64,000 bases of DNA from Mesostigma viride (Eukaryota > Streptophyta > Mesostigmatophyceae > Mesostigmatales > Mesostigmataceae). Location of the stretch: positions 3,863,919 through 3,927,918 of the forward strand of contig RPFO01000448.1 of the NCBI GenBank assembly GCA_009746045.1. Direction: 5' to 3'. Under the pieces are notes generated by a model. The model saw only the letters and a program-made list of their open reading frames with translations. It had not been told where the DNA came from and ran no database searches. The position numbers and the translations under genes are program-made. Positions 14,401 to 24,557 of this stretch are shown here, piece after piece; within the stretch, counting starts at the first letter, position 1, and every line of letters begins with the position of its first letter.

Positions 14401-17400
14401 CATTGAACTCACCCATCTATCATTGAACTCACCCATCTATCATTGAACTCACCCATCTGTCATTGAACTCACCCATCTGTCATTGAACTCACCCATCTAT
14501 CATTGAACTCACACATCAATAACTGGAGAAGTTAGCTCGCGAGGATTCTCAGGTGCACCTGTGCGCATCCCCTGGCCATCATTTCCTCATCTCATCCACC
14601 TCAGCCTTTCAAGGGTTATTTTAACCGTCTCAGCCCTTCCACCGTGAACTGACTTTATGTGCTGCGTCTGCCTGCCATGCCGGCTGCGCGTGTGTGCCAT
14701 CGTGCTGGCTGCCCCCGCATGCTCTGGCATCCGTGTGCCAGATGCGCGCGGAGCAAGCCAGCAGTGCAGCCGAGCTGAGGAGCCTTTTGCAGCAAAACGG
14801 TACACACGCACGCAACACACACACACACTGAGCTGCATGCCAGTCGCAGTTTCACCCAGGGCTACCAAGCCAGCAGGAGCATTCCAGCATTACTTTAGCG
14901 CGCTTGAGATCGACAGCGCACGGTGGGTAGCATAAAGTGCACAGTGGGAGGCTCCATCGCGTGTTGCTTGCTCTATTTTTAGTGCAGCGCCCCAGCCAGG
15001 CTGCCAATGTTCAGACCGGCTCTGCCCTCGCAAATCTTTGTACTACTATGTATCTTGCCCATACTTTGGACCATTCATGCTCTGTTTATTCTTATATGCC
15101 TGATTATGTGCCTTTGTATGTGCCTTTGTATGCGCCTTTGTATGTGCCTTCTTATGTGCATTCTTATATGCCGCCACGTGGCGGCACTCGTGCCACGTTC
15201 CAACTGCTAATCATGTCCTCAACATCTCCCAAGTAGCAGTCACGTTCCTGCTTGCCATCTTGTCCCCAGTTGCGATGTTCCCCCTAAACGTGAACATCAA
15301 TACTTCTAACCTGTCACCCCCATGCGATTCTATGTGGCCCCCATCAGAGTCTACGTACTGTGGCCCTTTGTGATGTACCCCCGCTTACTCAGCCCCCCTT
15401 GCTTGGCCTCCAACAGCTTCGCAAGGCAAACCCCGTCAAGAAGTCGGCTTCTTACAAGTTTGGCCCTTGCTGGCCCCCCTTGCTTGTGATGGTCCCGCAG
15501 ACGAGCTGAGGCGCCAGCTGGCCTGCGCACAGGACGCGTCGCGCGAGGAGACCCTCCAGGCAGAGGTGGACATCGCCGTGCAATCCGCTCTGCTGGACGC
15601 CGGCACCTCGGCTGAGCACCGTCGGCGACGCCAGGTGGCGCGCGTGCGACGCGCGGCGGAGCGGGCCGCGGCGGCGAGCCTCGCAGCACTGGAGACATCA
15701 CTCCATGCGGAGCTTGAAAGGTCCTTGAATGAGGAGCTGACAGAAACATCGTTTAATAAGGAGCCGGTCGAAACTAAGCTACAGGAGGGTGGACCCTCCT
15801 CGGGTGCCAGCCCTTTGGTTTTCTCGGGGAGACAAAGGGAGGCACGGGAGGATGGGGTGGTGGTGTGGGCGGGGGTGGGAGGGCACGTGGGGGCATTGTC
15901 CAGACGGAATGATGGCATGGGCGGTGGCATGGAGAGGAATGCTGTCCGTGGCCACGCCGATGGTGAAGGTTATGTTGATGACAGTGCAGAGGCCTCTGCG
16001 GCGCATTGGTTTGGTGGTCATGACGACCATGGTGGCCATCATGAATGTGGTGGGTCTGATCATGAGGGGAGGGCCGTGAGTGCTTTGCAAGGCAGAAACT
16101 TTGTGGACGGCGCTGGCATTAATGATAGACATGGCCTTGCTCTAGGTGGAGGAGATGGTGGCGATGATGACGAGAACGAGGGCGATGAGGTGGCATCGTG
16201 GATGGCAGGCTTGCTGCGGCATGTGCTGCTGGAGCGCGCGCGAGGAGCGTTCTTGGCTGCGTATGCGTCCCACGTGGGCGCACACCTGCACGGCGCGCGC
16301 GTGCGGTGGGCCATGGAGCGCCAGCTGGCGTGCGCGGCGCTGCTGGAGGAGAGGGACGCCGCGATCCGGGAGGCCGAGTGGGCCAGGTCGCGCCTGCAAG
16401 CGTTAGAGGAGGCGAGGTGGCGTGCGCAAGCGGTGGAGGAAGGGAGGCGGCGTGCGCAAGCTTCAGAGGAAGTGAGGGGGCGTCTGCAAACTGAGGGGGA
16501 GGGTGTTTGTCTGCAAGGGGCGGAGGAGGCAAGGGGACGTCTGCAAGCTTTAGAGGGGGAGAGGGTCGCGCCAGTGGGGAGGGGAGCCGATGTGGAGTCC
16601 ATGCCCCATTTGAAAGCACTTGAACAGCCAAATCATCATTTGCAAGCATTCGAGGGAGTAAGGGGGGAAGATGGGGCAGAGGGATTAAGCCGGGAACATG
16701 AAGCAGAGGGAGTGGGGGGGGAAGATGGGGCACAAGGGGGAAGGGGGGAAGATGGCGGACAGGGGGAGAGAGGAGAAGATGGGGCAGCGGCAGAGGGAAT
16801 CGCCGTCCACCTGGACGTGGCCCCTGGCAGGGCCGAAGAGGTTGTCGAGCTCAAGGGGTATTCAACAGGAAAAGACGTAGAGTCGGCGCTCGCGAGCCGG
16901 CTTGCAGACTTGGAGGCTAAGTTGAGGGGCCAGCTGGAAGACGAATGGGAGGAGCGGATGCGAGTATTAGAAGCGATGCACCGAGAGCGTATGGCGGAGG
17001 TAGAGGCGGGGTGGGGTGCGGTTGCAGGCGACAGCAGCCAATTAGGACACCCTGGCAAATGGACCATCCAGCGTCCGCCAGCAGACCATCCGGGAGACCC
17101 TGTTGGCTCATCAGGGCAACTGATCGCGCCGCCCAGGGTGGCACATCAGGCCAGGGATGGGGGAGTATGGGGGGCTCTGGATGGTAGGGATGATGCTATG
17201 CCCTCGACGGGTGGGCGACAGCGGACCCTCGTGTCAAGTAGCACGCTTGGGGATGGGGAAGTAGATGGGGGGGAATGGGAGCAGGAAAGGGGAGGGGAAG
17301 GGGAAGGGGAAGGGGAGGGGAAGGAGGAGGTTTGGGAGGAGGAGGAGGGGGAAGGTGAGCAGAATGGAGAGGGGGAGCGGGAGGGGCTGCCGGAGGCGGA

Positions 17401-20400
17401 TGACAGCAATCGATCAACCACCCACTCGGGTCACAAACAGGAAGCCACCGGCCCCCATAGAGCCAGCGGTTACTATAGTACCTCCCATAGCTCAGCTGGG
17501 CAAGGGCATGGGCAAGGCCAAGGGCTAGGGCCAGTCGTCAGTGCCGCTGCAACGGGCCGGTTATTCGACCGTGGTACCCGGGAGCTTGTCCCTCCTGAGC
17601 CTGGCATTGGTGACAGGTGGCAGCACGAACCAGAACGCGACAGGTGGCGGCAAGAACCAGAGCGCAACAGGTGGCGGCAAGAACCAGAACGCGACGGGTG
17701 GCGGCAAGAACCAGAACACGACAGGTGGCAGCATGGACCGGAAGGTGACAGCTGGCAGCATGGAGCAGAAGAGCGCGACTTGCCGCCAGAGCCACGGTCG
17801 AATGGTCATCATGGCGACGGCACTCGTGATTACGGCGATGCCGATGCAGGCCGTTTAGGACCAGAGGATGGCAGCAGCGAATGGGATGACGCGGAACCCG
17901 GTGGCAGCAGCACCGTAATCCTGGTAACCGACACGCTCCCGCTGCCCCTCCGCCGGTCTGGTCGGCCCAGGGCCCTGCGCAGGGTGGCATCCGGCGGGAG
18001 CGGCCGCAGCCAGCGCTTCCGTCGTTCCGGCAATGTGAGGCGCGCTTCATACTACAGCGCCAACGCGGATGACACCAGCGGGGATGATAATGACGTCATG
18101 GATGTCGCTGATGTTAGCACTAGGAATGCTGGCCTTGAGGATGGTCACGGGGACGTGAATTATGGCGTTGGTGGCGTCGGTGGCGTTAGTGGCGTTAGTG
18201 GCGTTAGTGGCGTTGGTGTTGGTGGTGGCGTCGACAGCAGCGGCCACAAGGGTGTTGGCTCGTTTCCTCTCGTGGGGAGAAGGGGACAAGGACAGCGGAG
18301 GGCGCGGGGGGACATGTTGGCCGGGGAGCGACTCCGACGAAAAAGTGGAAAGCCGGCCGCTAGCAGGATAACGGATGCCAGAGGTGCAGATGCCAGAGGT
18401 TTGAACGCCAGAGGTTTGAACGCCAGAGGTTTGAACGCCAGAGATGGGGACGCCAGAGGCGCGGATGCCAGTCGTGCATTGCTGGCCTCGGCGTCCGCTT
18501 CCGCGCTGCTGCTGCAGCTGAGCGACAAGTGGCAGCAGCGGGGGGGAGCAGCGGGGATGGATGGCGTGACAACGGCAGCGGCGGCGGGGGCTGGCCATGC
18601 AGCGGGCCCGGCGTCGGAGCAACCAGCCAGTGACATACGCCAGGCCTCCACAACCAGGTCAGGACGTCAGGACAACCAGGAATCGTCTCTCTCTCATCGG
18701 CTCGAGTGGCCAAGTTCCCGCACTATGGCATCCCAGGCAAGGGCAGGAGCCAGCTCAAGCCCCCGTCCGGCGGCGACCGCAGGCAGCGCGTCGTCGCCTT
18801 CTGCTGGCGAACGGTCGACCGGCGACATCCCAGAGACGTCGGCGCCGCGCCGCCCCGGGTCCCTGGGCACTCGCCCTGGCGGCCCGCCCGCTGTGGATGC
18901 CGCCCCGTCAGCAGCTCGCGGGCCCGTGCCGTCGGACGGCAGCTCGCTCACGAGTGGGGACAGCGACGGCGGCGGGGCAATGGGGCACATGGGGGGGGAA
19001 TGGGGGTAGTGGGGACGTGCGCGCGCGTGTGGGCACTGTGCCCGCTGAACCAAATGGCAGCCTTGCTGTCATCGGCGTGTCAAACATAGGGTCGGAGGCG
19101 GTGCCCGGCGGTGCACGCTCGCAGGAGCCCGAGTCGGTGGCGGTTGGGATGGCGCCGCAGGGACCCTGGGCCAAGGAGCCGCCGGCATTTGGGCCCGTCA
19201 GCGTCCTTGAACGAGCCTCCGGTGCGTCATTGGGGACGGACACATCGTCGGCAGACGTCTCGGCGGTTAGCTCCTCGGAAAGGGGTGAAGGGGTGGATGG
19301 GGATCGTAGCGCTGGTGAGAGAGAGAGGGGGGGAGAGAATGGGGGAAGAGGGGATGGGGGAAGAGGGGAGGGGTCGACAGGGGATTGGGGGAGAGGGGGG
19401 TCTCGTTTAGAGCGCCGAGCGGACGGCGGGGAGGGGGGTGGGCATTATCCTGGCTGGGACGCGGGAGGGGCTGCGGACCTTCTGCTGTCCACCGTGCTGC
19501 AGGACTCACAGGATCTGATGCGCTTGCACGAGCGGCTGCGGCAGCGAAAGGCGCGGCAAGCCAACGGTGAGCCTTCTCCTTCGGCCTCCCCCTTGGACCG
19601 CGCGAGTGGGGCGGAGCTCCTCCCCTCGCTGTCGCCCACTCTAGTTGACGCCACAAGGCCAACCCGTCATCTGGTCATGGAGCATACAGTGCACCGCGGC
19701 ACGGGCGGGACTGGCGGGCTCAATTCCTCATGGGATAGCCAAGTGGTCGCCTTTACAGGGACCGCTGCAGGGGGCGCTCGTCCGGGGGGAGGCAAATCTC
19801 ATGGTCACTTTGAGGGCTTCCAGCATCGTGGCAGCTCGATGGATGAGGGAGGACCGGGGAATCTGACCCCTGTAACGTGGTCGCCCTCGCAAAGCCCAGG
19901 GACTCGCCCGGCCGACCGAGCCGTGGCAGGGGCCGAGCGGCGCCCTGGGCATGCGAGGAGCCTCAGCGAGGAGACGGGGGACGTTGGCTCCGTGGGTTAC
20001 GTTGCCAGTATTGGCTTAGCGAGGGAGGAGGATCGCAGCGGGACCAGGGACAGGTGGCGCCGCCAGGACGCGCGCTACTCGGCGCCCGCTCGCGCCAACG
20101 GGGTCCGCTCCTCCCGTCGTGGGCAGCACGTGGCGGGGGCAGAGGATGGTGTTGCGGATGGTAGGAGCAGCGGCACAAGTAGACACATTCGTGGGTCCCG
20201 TCAGGGCGCGGGGGCAGAGGGGAGCCCGGACGCTAGCACAAGTGTGGATGTGGCAGTGCCTGACGCTAGGGGCCCTGAAGTAGGGCCCTATCTCACGGGC
20301 CCTACATCGGGCGCTGGTGTTCAGCACGGCGGTGGCTACCATTCGCGGGCCCGGGCAAAGAGGGTGCTGTTTGAGAAGGAGGATGGGGACGTGGCGCAGG

Positions 20401-20915
20401 AAACCACAGTGCCGAGCCGAGGCTTGCCATTTGTTAGGCAGGCCGAGGCAGGCAGAGGGGGGGTCGCTGAGAAAGAACGAACCAGGGATGCCCGCCTCTT
20501 GGCCGCCGTGCAGCCAAGCTCATCTACGGCGGTGACACCCGAGAGAACACAAAACGCCGAGATGCCCCAGAACCCTAGAGTGCCCCCCCGTAGAGTGAAC
20601 CCCTCGGGTTCCGTGAACCCGTCCCCCGAGCGTCCCTCTCCCCAGGGGGGGGCATTGTCCCTGGACGCAGACGAGGGCGACCTGGCGCTGCGCGTGTCGC
20701 GGCTCCAGCGCGAGCGGTCGCAGCTCCAAGAGGAGATGGCGCGGAAGAAGGCGCAGGCGGTGGCGCTGCTGGCATCTCACGTGCGTTCGCGGTCGGTCCC
20801 CGGGACAGGTGTCAGCCCGGGGTTGGCCCACTGGGGTGGTCGTGACGTCGGCAGCACGGTGTCCATTTTGCTGGGGTCAACTGCTGCGTATCCGTGGCTT
20901 GGCATGTCCCCTTGA
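2392..20915 (+). CDS. Long coiled-coil / low-complexity protein, multi-exon gene (5' end not found)
   Basis: I assembled this gene from AG/GT-bounded open segments whose phases all agree: 2392-2447, 2904-3022, 3331-3473, 4544-4684, 5710-5808, 7098-7250, 8797-8862, 9482-9529, 11245-12609, 13195-13287, 14742-14799 and 15501 to about 20915. Together they give about 2,580 codons. Nearly every small exon encodes a Glu/Gln/Ala/Arg-rich amphipathic helix typical of coiled coils. The two large exons add Gly-, Glu- and Ser-rich disordered stretches. Donors are mostly GTGCGT, GTGGGT or GTACNN. There is no catalytic domain; a structural or scaffold role (cytoskeleton, centrosome, Golgi) is only an inference from composition. 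A one-base frame slip occurs at a G8 run near 18993. The stop at 20913-20915 is one option; a GTGCGT donor at 20781 could instead lead to a further exon. The first exon lies upstream, inside or outside this window. Family not recognised. Confidence 0.75.
2904..3022 (+). CDS. Coiled-coil gene exon
   Basis: Bounded by CAG and GTGCGT. It starts with 1 nt completing a codon and ends in phase 1. It encodes a helix rich in Q, R and E (for example QRRHQEAEQRLQQCL), typical coiled-coil composition. Confidence 0.75.
3331..3473 (+). CDS. Coiled-coil gene exon
   Basis: A pyrimidine-rich acceptor (CCCCCCAG) precedes the exon and CAG|GTGCAG ends it. Its first two bases complete the phase-1 codon of the previous exon. 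It encodes AAVTEQVAREGARVAHAES and similar helix and closes in phase 0. Confidence 0.75.
3480..3640. repeat. Intronic degenerate minisatellite
   Basis: Short segments of the type CAGGCTCACCTGATGCGGGC recur three to four times after the exon that ends at 3473, mixed with a telomere-like CTAAACCCTAACCC. Confidence 0.5.
4061..4396. repeat. Intronic minisatellite, about 9 copies
   Basis: The core TCTAGTAACAGCGTCCTCTT, followed by GTAAACATTA or GTCATCATAT, recurs about nine times with unit length about 36-48 bp. It lies in the intron before the exon at 4544. Confidence 0.85.
4544..4684 (+). CDS. Coiled-coil gene exon (47 codons, phase 0-0)
   Basis: Bounded by ACACAG and GTGGGT. It encodes Ala/Glu/Arg-rich helix (RAQAEAQAAAHEEERDRLAL). 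Degenerate copies of its acceptor and first codons lie upstream in the intron at about 4413-4446 and 4458-4480. Confidence 0.75.
5710..5808 (+). CDS. Coiled-coil gene exon (33 codons, phase 0-0)
   Basis: Bounded by ATGCAG and GTACCG. It encodes a helix containing GQLQAVKAALEAAAADASS. The donor region is partly repeated about 60 bp downstream. Confidence 0.75.
6200..6883. repeat. Segment bounded by 18 bp direct repeats
   Basis: CCAATTTTACCCCGACTA occurs at 6200-6217 and 6866-6883. Between the copies, CTCTGAGAATTYGAGAATTG motifs occur at about 6569 and 6829, and an inverted match (CTCAAATTCTCAAAATTCTC) occurs near 6238. This could be an old insertion or a duplication inside the intron. No coding sequence was recognised. 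Confidence 0.4.
7098..7250 (+). CDS. Coiled-coil gene exon (51 codons, phase 0-0)
   Basis: Bounded by CCCCAG and GTGCGT. It encodes strong coiled-coil sequence (EHEQQLERAQAATARWQ). An approximately 1.5 kb intron containing a huge GTGTGC microsatellite follows. Confidence 0.8.
7700..8469. repeat. GTGTGC hexanucleotide microsatellite with internal duplication
   Basis: Nearly pure (GTGCGT)n runs fill 7789-8180 and 8250-8425. The non-repeat preface beginning GTGCGTGTCTGTGCATGGGC at 7711 is copied again at 8173, so a 462 bp unit was duplicated. Alternating purine-pyrimidine sequence of this kind can adopt Z-DNA. All frames are open because the unit is 6 bp, so the long ORFs here are not genes. 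It lies in the intron between 7250 and 8797. Confidence 0.95.
8797..8862 (+). CDS. Coiled-coil gene exon (22 codons, phase 0-0)
   Basis: Bounded by GCCAG and GTGGGT. It encodes LQEMESQDVAAMASHYGAEL. The exon end and donor are repeated in degenerate form twice within the next 230 bp of intron. Confidence 0.7.
9482..9529 (+). CDS. Coiled-coil gene micro-exon (16 codons, phase 0-0)
   Basis: Bounded by ATGCAG and GTACGG. It encodes VREAADNDIRRLQSLL, an amphipathic helix. The short length lowers confidence, but phase and composition fit the neighbours. Confidence 0.6.
10412..10738. repeat. Intronic tandem repeat, about 4 copies
   Basis: Units of about 65-75 bp, containing GGCCATCAACCAGGTCCATG and AATAACAACCACTGCACTTT, are repeated about four times in the intron before the exon at 11245. 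Confidence 0.85.
11245..12609 (+). CDS. Coiled-coil gene, large exon (455 codons)
   Basis: The exon runs from ACGCAG to a GTGGGT donor, phase 0-0. The first ~45 residues are coiled coil (DLASARQELDASRRAVEELR). A Gly/Pro/Asp-rich disordered stretch follows, containing one CPVC pair (around 11668-11680) that could be half of a zinc site, then a second coiled coil (EEVRALEEALSVERAQAANL, about 11955-12050). The last part is Gly/Asp-rich before a short helix ending LLEAARDEISKLKE. Confidence 0.75.
12650..12800. repeat. Degenerate copies of the preceding exon-intron boundary
   Basis: GATATCCAAGCTCAAAAGTG (about 12692) and CACGCTCATGGAGGTGGGTT (about 12776) resemble the exon end and donor at 12592-12616. 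A small direct repeat GAGATGGGTTGTCGTTGAGT lies before them. Confidence 0.6.
13195..13287 (+). CDS. Coiled-coil gene exon (31 codons, phase 0-0)
   Basis: Bounded by CCCCAG and GTGGGC. It encodes NEKLLLSQRKDSDASRAEWQ, charged helix matching the rest of the protein. Confidence 0.75.
13463..13763. repeat. Intronic 30 bp minisatellite
   Basis: Units such as ATGGGTATGTTCTAGTCTAC followed by ATGATTATGA are repeated about ten times. The open frame across it is an artefact of the 30 bp unit. Confidence 0.9.
14182..14519. repeat. Intronic 20 bp minisatellite, about 16 copies
   Basis: CATTGAACTCACCCATCTAT and close variants repeat head to tail up to about 220 bp before the exon at 14742. Confidence 0.95.
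14742..14799 (+). CDS. Coiled-coil gene exon (phase 0-1)
   Basis: Bounded by TGCCAG and GTACAC. It encodes MRAEQASSAAELRSLLQQN plus 1 nt. The leftover G is completed by AC at 15501 to give Asp, so the two exons join in frame. Confidence 0.7.
15108..15168. repeat. 12 bp tandem repeat
   Basis: GCCTTTGTATGT is repeated about five times with drift, in the intron before the exon at 15501. Confidence 0.7.
15501..20915 (+). CDS. Coiled-coil gene, 3' terminal large exon (about 1,800 codons)
   Basis: This follows a CCCGCAG acceptor. It opens with coiled coil (about 15501-15800). A long Ala/Glu/Arg coiled coil runs from about 16200 to 16650 and contains 10-15 residue repeats of the RLQALEEAR type. 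An acidic E/G-rich segment lies at about 17270-17390, a WRQEPER repeat at 17620-17775, then Gly/Ser/Arg-rich disordered sequence and a final coiled coil (LQRERSQLQEEMARKKAQ) near 20700-20770. The frame changes by one base at a G8 run around 18990-18998; removing one G joins the two open segments (15501-19009 and about 18960-20915). I read that as a homopolymer indel rather than a true stop. Confidence 0.7.
17620..17775 (+). repeat. 27 bp coding repeat (DRWRQEPER)
   Basis: About six units encode DRWRQEPER or DRWQHGPEG variants in frame within the 3' exon of the coiled-coil gene. The 27 bp unit preserves the frame, so copy number can vary without damage. Confidence 0.85.
18160..18450 (+). repeat. 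Two short in-frame coding repeats
   Basis: GGCGTTAGT units (GVS) near 18165-18225 and 15 bp units encoding ARGLN near 18380-18450 lie in the same exon. Both preserve the frame. Confidence 0.7.
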
Positions 20916-22110
20916 CATGGTCCGCGGAGACCCAATCTTGCTGCTACCGATTCGCAAGGAAACCCCTGAACAATGGTTTGCTCTCGCTGTTCTACTGCCA
21001 TGCCGTCAGCAGCCTTGTCAGCCGGGCACGGCGCTCTGGTTTGGCTGTTCAATCGCTCTTATTGCTTTATGCATGGGCTTGGCAGCATGATAACATGCAC
21101 TTACCGAGCATGTTCACAGTGGCAAATTATCCTGGAGTTCGAGGTTTGATGTGGCCTGACCGCACGGCCTGTATGGGATGCCCCCGAAGCCCGATGTGCA
21201 AAGCAAAGTCATCGCACCAAGTATGCTATCAAACGCATACTTACGTTGGTTACAGGCTTCTCCCAGCGGACCCTTGTACCTGCTAGTTGTCAGCTCCCCT
21301 GGCTGTGGGTGCATAGCTGACATGGCCACAACGTGATAGCATCTCTACATTTGCGGCGCTCCTCTGCTGCCAGTCCAGCATGAAGCCGGGATTTTTAATG
21401 CATGCATTTACAATCGAGAGTTCAGTATTTTAATGCGCCCGACATGCACATTTATCAGTCGTGCGGACCGGGTGCATGTGCATGTGGTAGGAATTACCAG
21501 CCCCACTCGTGCTGCATGAAACAAAAATTTGGCAATCTAGCTGGTCAAGCCTAGCTGGAGTGCAAAGGCCAGCTCTGTTATATAGTAGGTTTGTTTGAGG
21601 TGCATGCATGCACCTCGAAAGAAGGCGCACACCGTCATGTTAACCTAGGGGCCGGCCGGTGCATGCGCCTTATAATTGCTTTAATTGACAATGTAAAAGG
21701 AATTGTGCACCCAGAGCAGGTGACAGTTTACATCCTCCACATGCAGGTTGTAGCCCAGGCTGTATTAAAAACCCATAGATGCCCCTTCTCAGGGCTATTA
21801 ATTAATTAATAAAGTAGACGCGTGCTCCCGTTGCTCAGGGCTATGTGTTACATATGCTCCCCACAGAGCTATGTTCTTAATTAATTATAATTAATTAATT
21901 AATTAATTAATTAATTAATTAATTAATTAGCATTGCACATGCATGGCCCATGTGGGCACCCCCCCCCCCCAGGAGGAAGGGGCGCTTGGCTGACGTCCAG
22001 TAGCTACGATTTTTGTAGATTAGCTTCGAGTTAGATAGCTTATAGTTAGAGTTCCGTGGCTTTGCTCACCACCATCCATCAGCAAGGGAATACGTGCTAC
22101 ATGATCTCCC
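20916..22110. other. Intergenic / 3' region, no supported gene
   Basis: No convincing ORF. It contains a TTAATTAA-type microsatellite at about 21881-21928 and a C run at 21961-21970. A possible extra 3' exon of the coiled-coil gene (acceptor TCTCCCAG near 21264) cannot be confirmed. The interrupted LINE starts at its right edge. Confidence 0.5.
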
Positions 22111-22303
22111 AGCGGAGATCTTCTAAGTAAGTAAGTAAGTGAGTAAGTAGGTAAGTACTTGCGTGTCATGCGCAAAGGCATGCCACGGAGTACTATGCTA
22201 ATCTCATTAGAAAAATAATTACACAAAAGCTTAAACAAATATCGTCTGCATTATCCCCCAACCGTTAAGCACTAGATGGGGATGTAATCCTCATCCGAGC
22301 TGT

Positions 22304-23651
22304 TGTAACAACCAAATGTTACATCCAAAGTTTTCCTACTGTTGATCTTATTATGAGTTCTTGAGGACAATTATTTGAGAAGTTAGGAGGCTTGACGTCT
22401 ATTGGATATTGGGCCTGCTGAGATCTGTCGAAATTATTGTTCTACCCTCATTGGTCGTGGCCTGATCCACGTAGGGTACTTTGCATGGTTTTGTTCAGTC
22501 AGTCATACATTCTCCTTAATACCGTTGTACCTGGTGGATCTGGCTCCAGATCATGGAGATTCAGTATGTGCTGGCTTTGTGCTGTGTTGAGGATTCGGAG
22601 GATAAGATCTTATCTTGAGTGATCCTCACTTTTGATTGGTCCTTCCGGGTTAGGGTTGAGCCGACTCTGCGAACACGCTGACTTTTATCCTGTTGGTAGT
22701 GGTCGTGCATGTGTGCGTACGTGAGAGCTAAAGCGCTATGGTGTAATTCAAGGGTTTCCTTGTTTCATCAATCAAACAACCCTTGCTAAAAGTCAACTAT
22801 AACTTCAACAGATAGTCGACTTGGATATAACTTGTCTGTTGTGTCTAACAAGGGTGGGGACTCATTCCCTTAACCCTTGGATGGTACTAGTACCTATTTC
22901 TAGTTACCAGTTTTACTCGTAACTACAAATAGTGACCAGTTTTAGAACCGAGCTGGCGCGAATGCCAGTAGATATTTCCGTGATATTTTTAGGTCTGCTG
23001 CTAGAGCTAGATGTGTAGTACACCCTGATACCGGACATCATTATGTTCAGACCAAGTTTGCAGGGACTAATTAACGGTTACAGTACAGGGGGGTACCCTG
23101 GTGCACAGCTGCCACTCATTTTTAGCTTGTCATCTTCCAGTTATTTTTAGATAGTACAGCTGGGTCCCTGGGACAACCAGTGATGTGAGTGTTCAGAAGC
23201 CATGCATGGCTACCAATTTAACTGCCTTTCCAAGGCCAGGTCCAATAAAGTTGTTTAAACCACATAAAATGCATTTTAGGTGTATCATGTCTCGCACCCA
23301 GCGGATCCCCCTGGGGGGGGTCCTTAAAATGTACCCATAGGACATTGCAACATGACCACCAACATGACCCCCAACCAAGTAACTCAATATATGTGTGTGC
23401 TTTGGTCCCAATATGGATAGTAAAATTGTTATTAGGTTGGTTTGTGGACTTTATAGTGCAAAGTGCAACTGGTAACTACTTTTAGGAACGAGTTAGACAC
23501 CATCCAAGGGTTAACTGTTGAAGATCCATCTTCATTGCTTCTCTGGACGTGAAGTTATCTGTCGCGACTCCAACCCAGGTATAAAGATCTTTTCACGCTA
23601 ATGTTGATACCGACTGAGGCTGTTGCAAACACAACATTTTTAGTCGTTACA
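22304..23651 (+). repeat. 5' LTR (707 bp plus 641 bp insertion)
   Basis: It begins TGTAACAACCAAATG and ends TAGTCGTTACA. It equals the 3' LTR once the piggyBac-like MITE and one TTAA copy are removed. Confidence 0.95.
22874..23510. mobile_element. piggyBac-like MITE nested in the 5' LTR (637 bp)
   Basis: Terminal inverted repeats CCCTTGGATGGT...ACCATCCAAGGG are flanked by TTAA at 22870-22873 and 23511-23514. The 3' LTR retains the empty site with a single TTAA. TTAA duplication with CCC...GGG ends is the hallmark of the piggyBac superfamily. No transposase is encoded, so it is non-autonomous. Sub-terminal TAGTTACCAG and CTGGTAACTA motifs near each end are also inverted. Confidence 0.9.
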
Positions 23652-23652
23652 T

Positions 23653-23664
23653 TGGTATCGGAGG
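23653..23664 (+). promoter_or_regulatory. Primer-binding site (initiator tRNA-Met-like)
   Basis: TGGTATCGGAGG starts 2 bp after the 5' LTR. It matches the usual TGGTATCAGAGC complement of initiator tRNA-Met except at two positions. Confidence 0.75.
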
Positions 23665-23873
23665 TTTCTACCTAGGTGTTGGTTGTCTTGATAGTATTAG
23701 TTCACGGTTAACAATGGAATTCTTGCCCGACCCAGAGAGGGTACGTTATGCTGTGTGTTCGGACAGTTTTTAGAGTGTGACTCATCCTTATGTGACAGTC
23801 TTGCTCTGAGAGCTGCTTTGAGCTCACAAGTCTCTAACGTCTCCCCAGTCCGGCATGCGCAACCCATGGAGTG

Positions 23874-24557
23874 ATGAGTAACCCGGAGACACAACCACCG
23901 TTATCAAGTAAGAGAGTTGAAGATGCAACCACATCTTTAGCAGCTCAACGGACTACCGGTGATGAAAGGGTTTCATCATCTACTCCCAGACGTCAACTAT
24001 TTGGAGATACCACCTTAATGTCTGCTTCCCGCAGATATTCGCTGTCGATCGGCCCAAAGTTCTCCATCTTGCCCCTCGGTGTGCAACCAGGCGAGCCTTC
24101 CCTGCGTGGCGCTGGTAGAGGTGGACCACGGTTCTCCAGCGTGGAGGACACGCGTTCGCCAGCACCCGAATACGGTTCGGCTATTCGTTTTGGCTACAAC
24201 ACTGTGCCGGGGCGAGACGGCACTCGGCTAGCGGCTGACGAGCTGACAGCGGAGAAAATTCGATTACAACATGAACGTGAGGAAGCTGCGAGAGCTAGAA
24301 GTGTGGCGGAAGCGCTGGAGAAGAGTGTGGGTAGGACTATTGCGCGTGTGCAGCAACTTGAGTCGCAAGGGCAGGCGGGCGATGGAGAGTCTGTTTTCGT
24401 GGATCAACCGTCTCCAACACTGGGTACACGAAGGGTATATGCGGTTGACGCTCCTTTTGTTGATGAAGGGACAGATGCACAGGGGCATGAGCCTCCACGG
24501 CTCTCGGTGGCTGCGACAATGCCGGAGAGTCAGAATGTACCACACGCCCCAGTATAA
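23874..24557 (+). CDS. Ty3 element ORF1, upstream of Gag
   Basis: This 227-residue open frame starts at ATG 23874. It is Ser/Thr/Arg-rich with a predicted coiled coil (RLQHEREEAARARSVAEALE) near residues 130-160. Its stop overlaps the next start as TAATG (24555-24559), so the two frames may be coupled by re-initiation or be one Gag protein split by an indel. It matches no domain I know. Confidence 0.65.
   Translation: MSNPETQPPLSSKRVEDATTSLAAQRTTGDERVSSSTPRRQLFGDTTLMSASRRYSLSIGPKFSILPLGVQPGEPSLRGAGRGGPRFSSVEDTRSPAPEYGSAIRFGYNTVPGRDGTRLAADELTAEKIRLQHEREEAARARSVAEALEKSVGRTIARVQQLESQGQAGDGESVFVDQPSPTLGTRRVYAVDAPFVDEGTDAQGHEPPRLSVAATMPESQNVPHAPV

Noticed and set aside
14182-14519. Regularly spaced repeat resembling CRISPR
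   Set aside because: 20 bp units are head to tail with no spacers.
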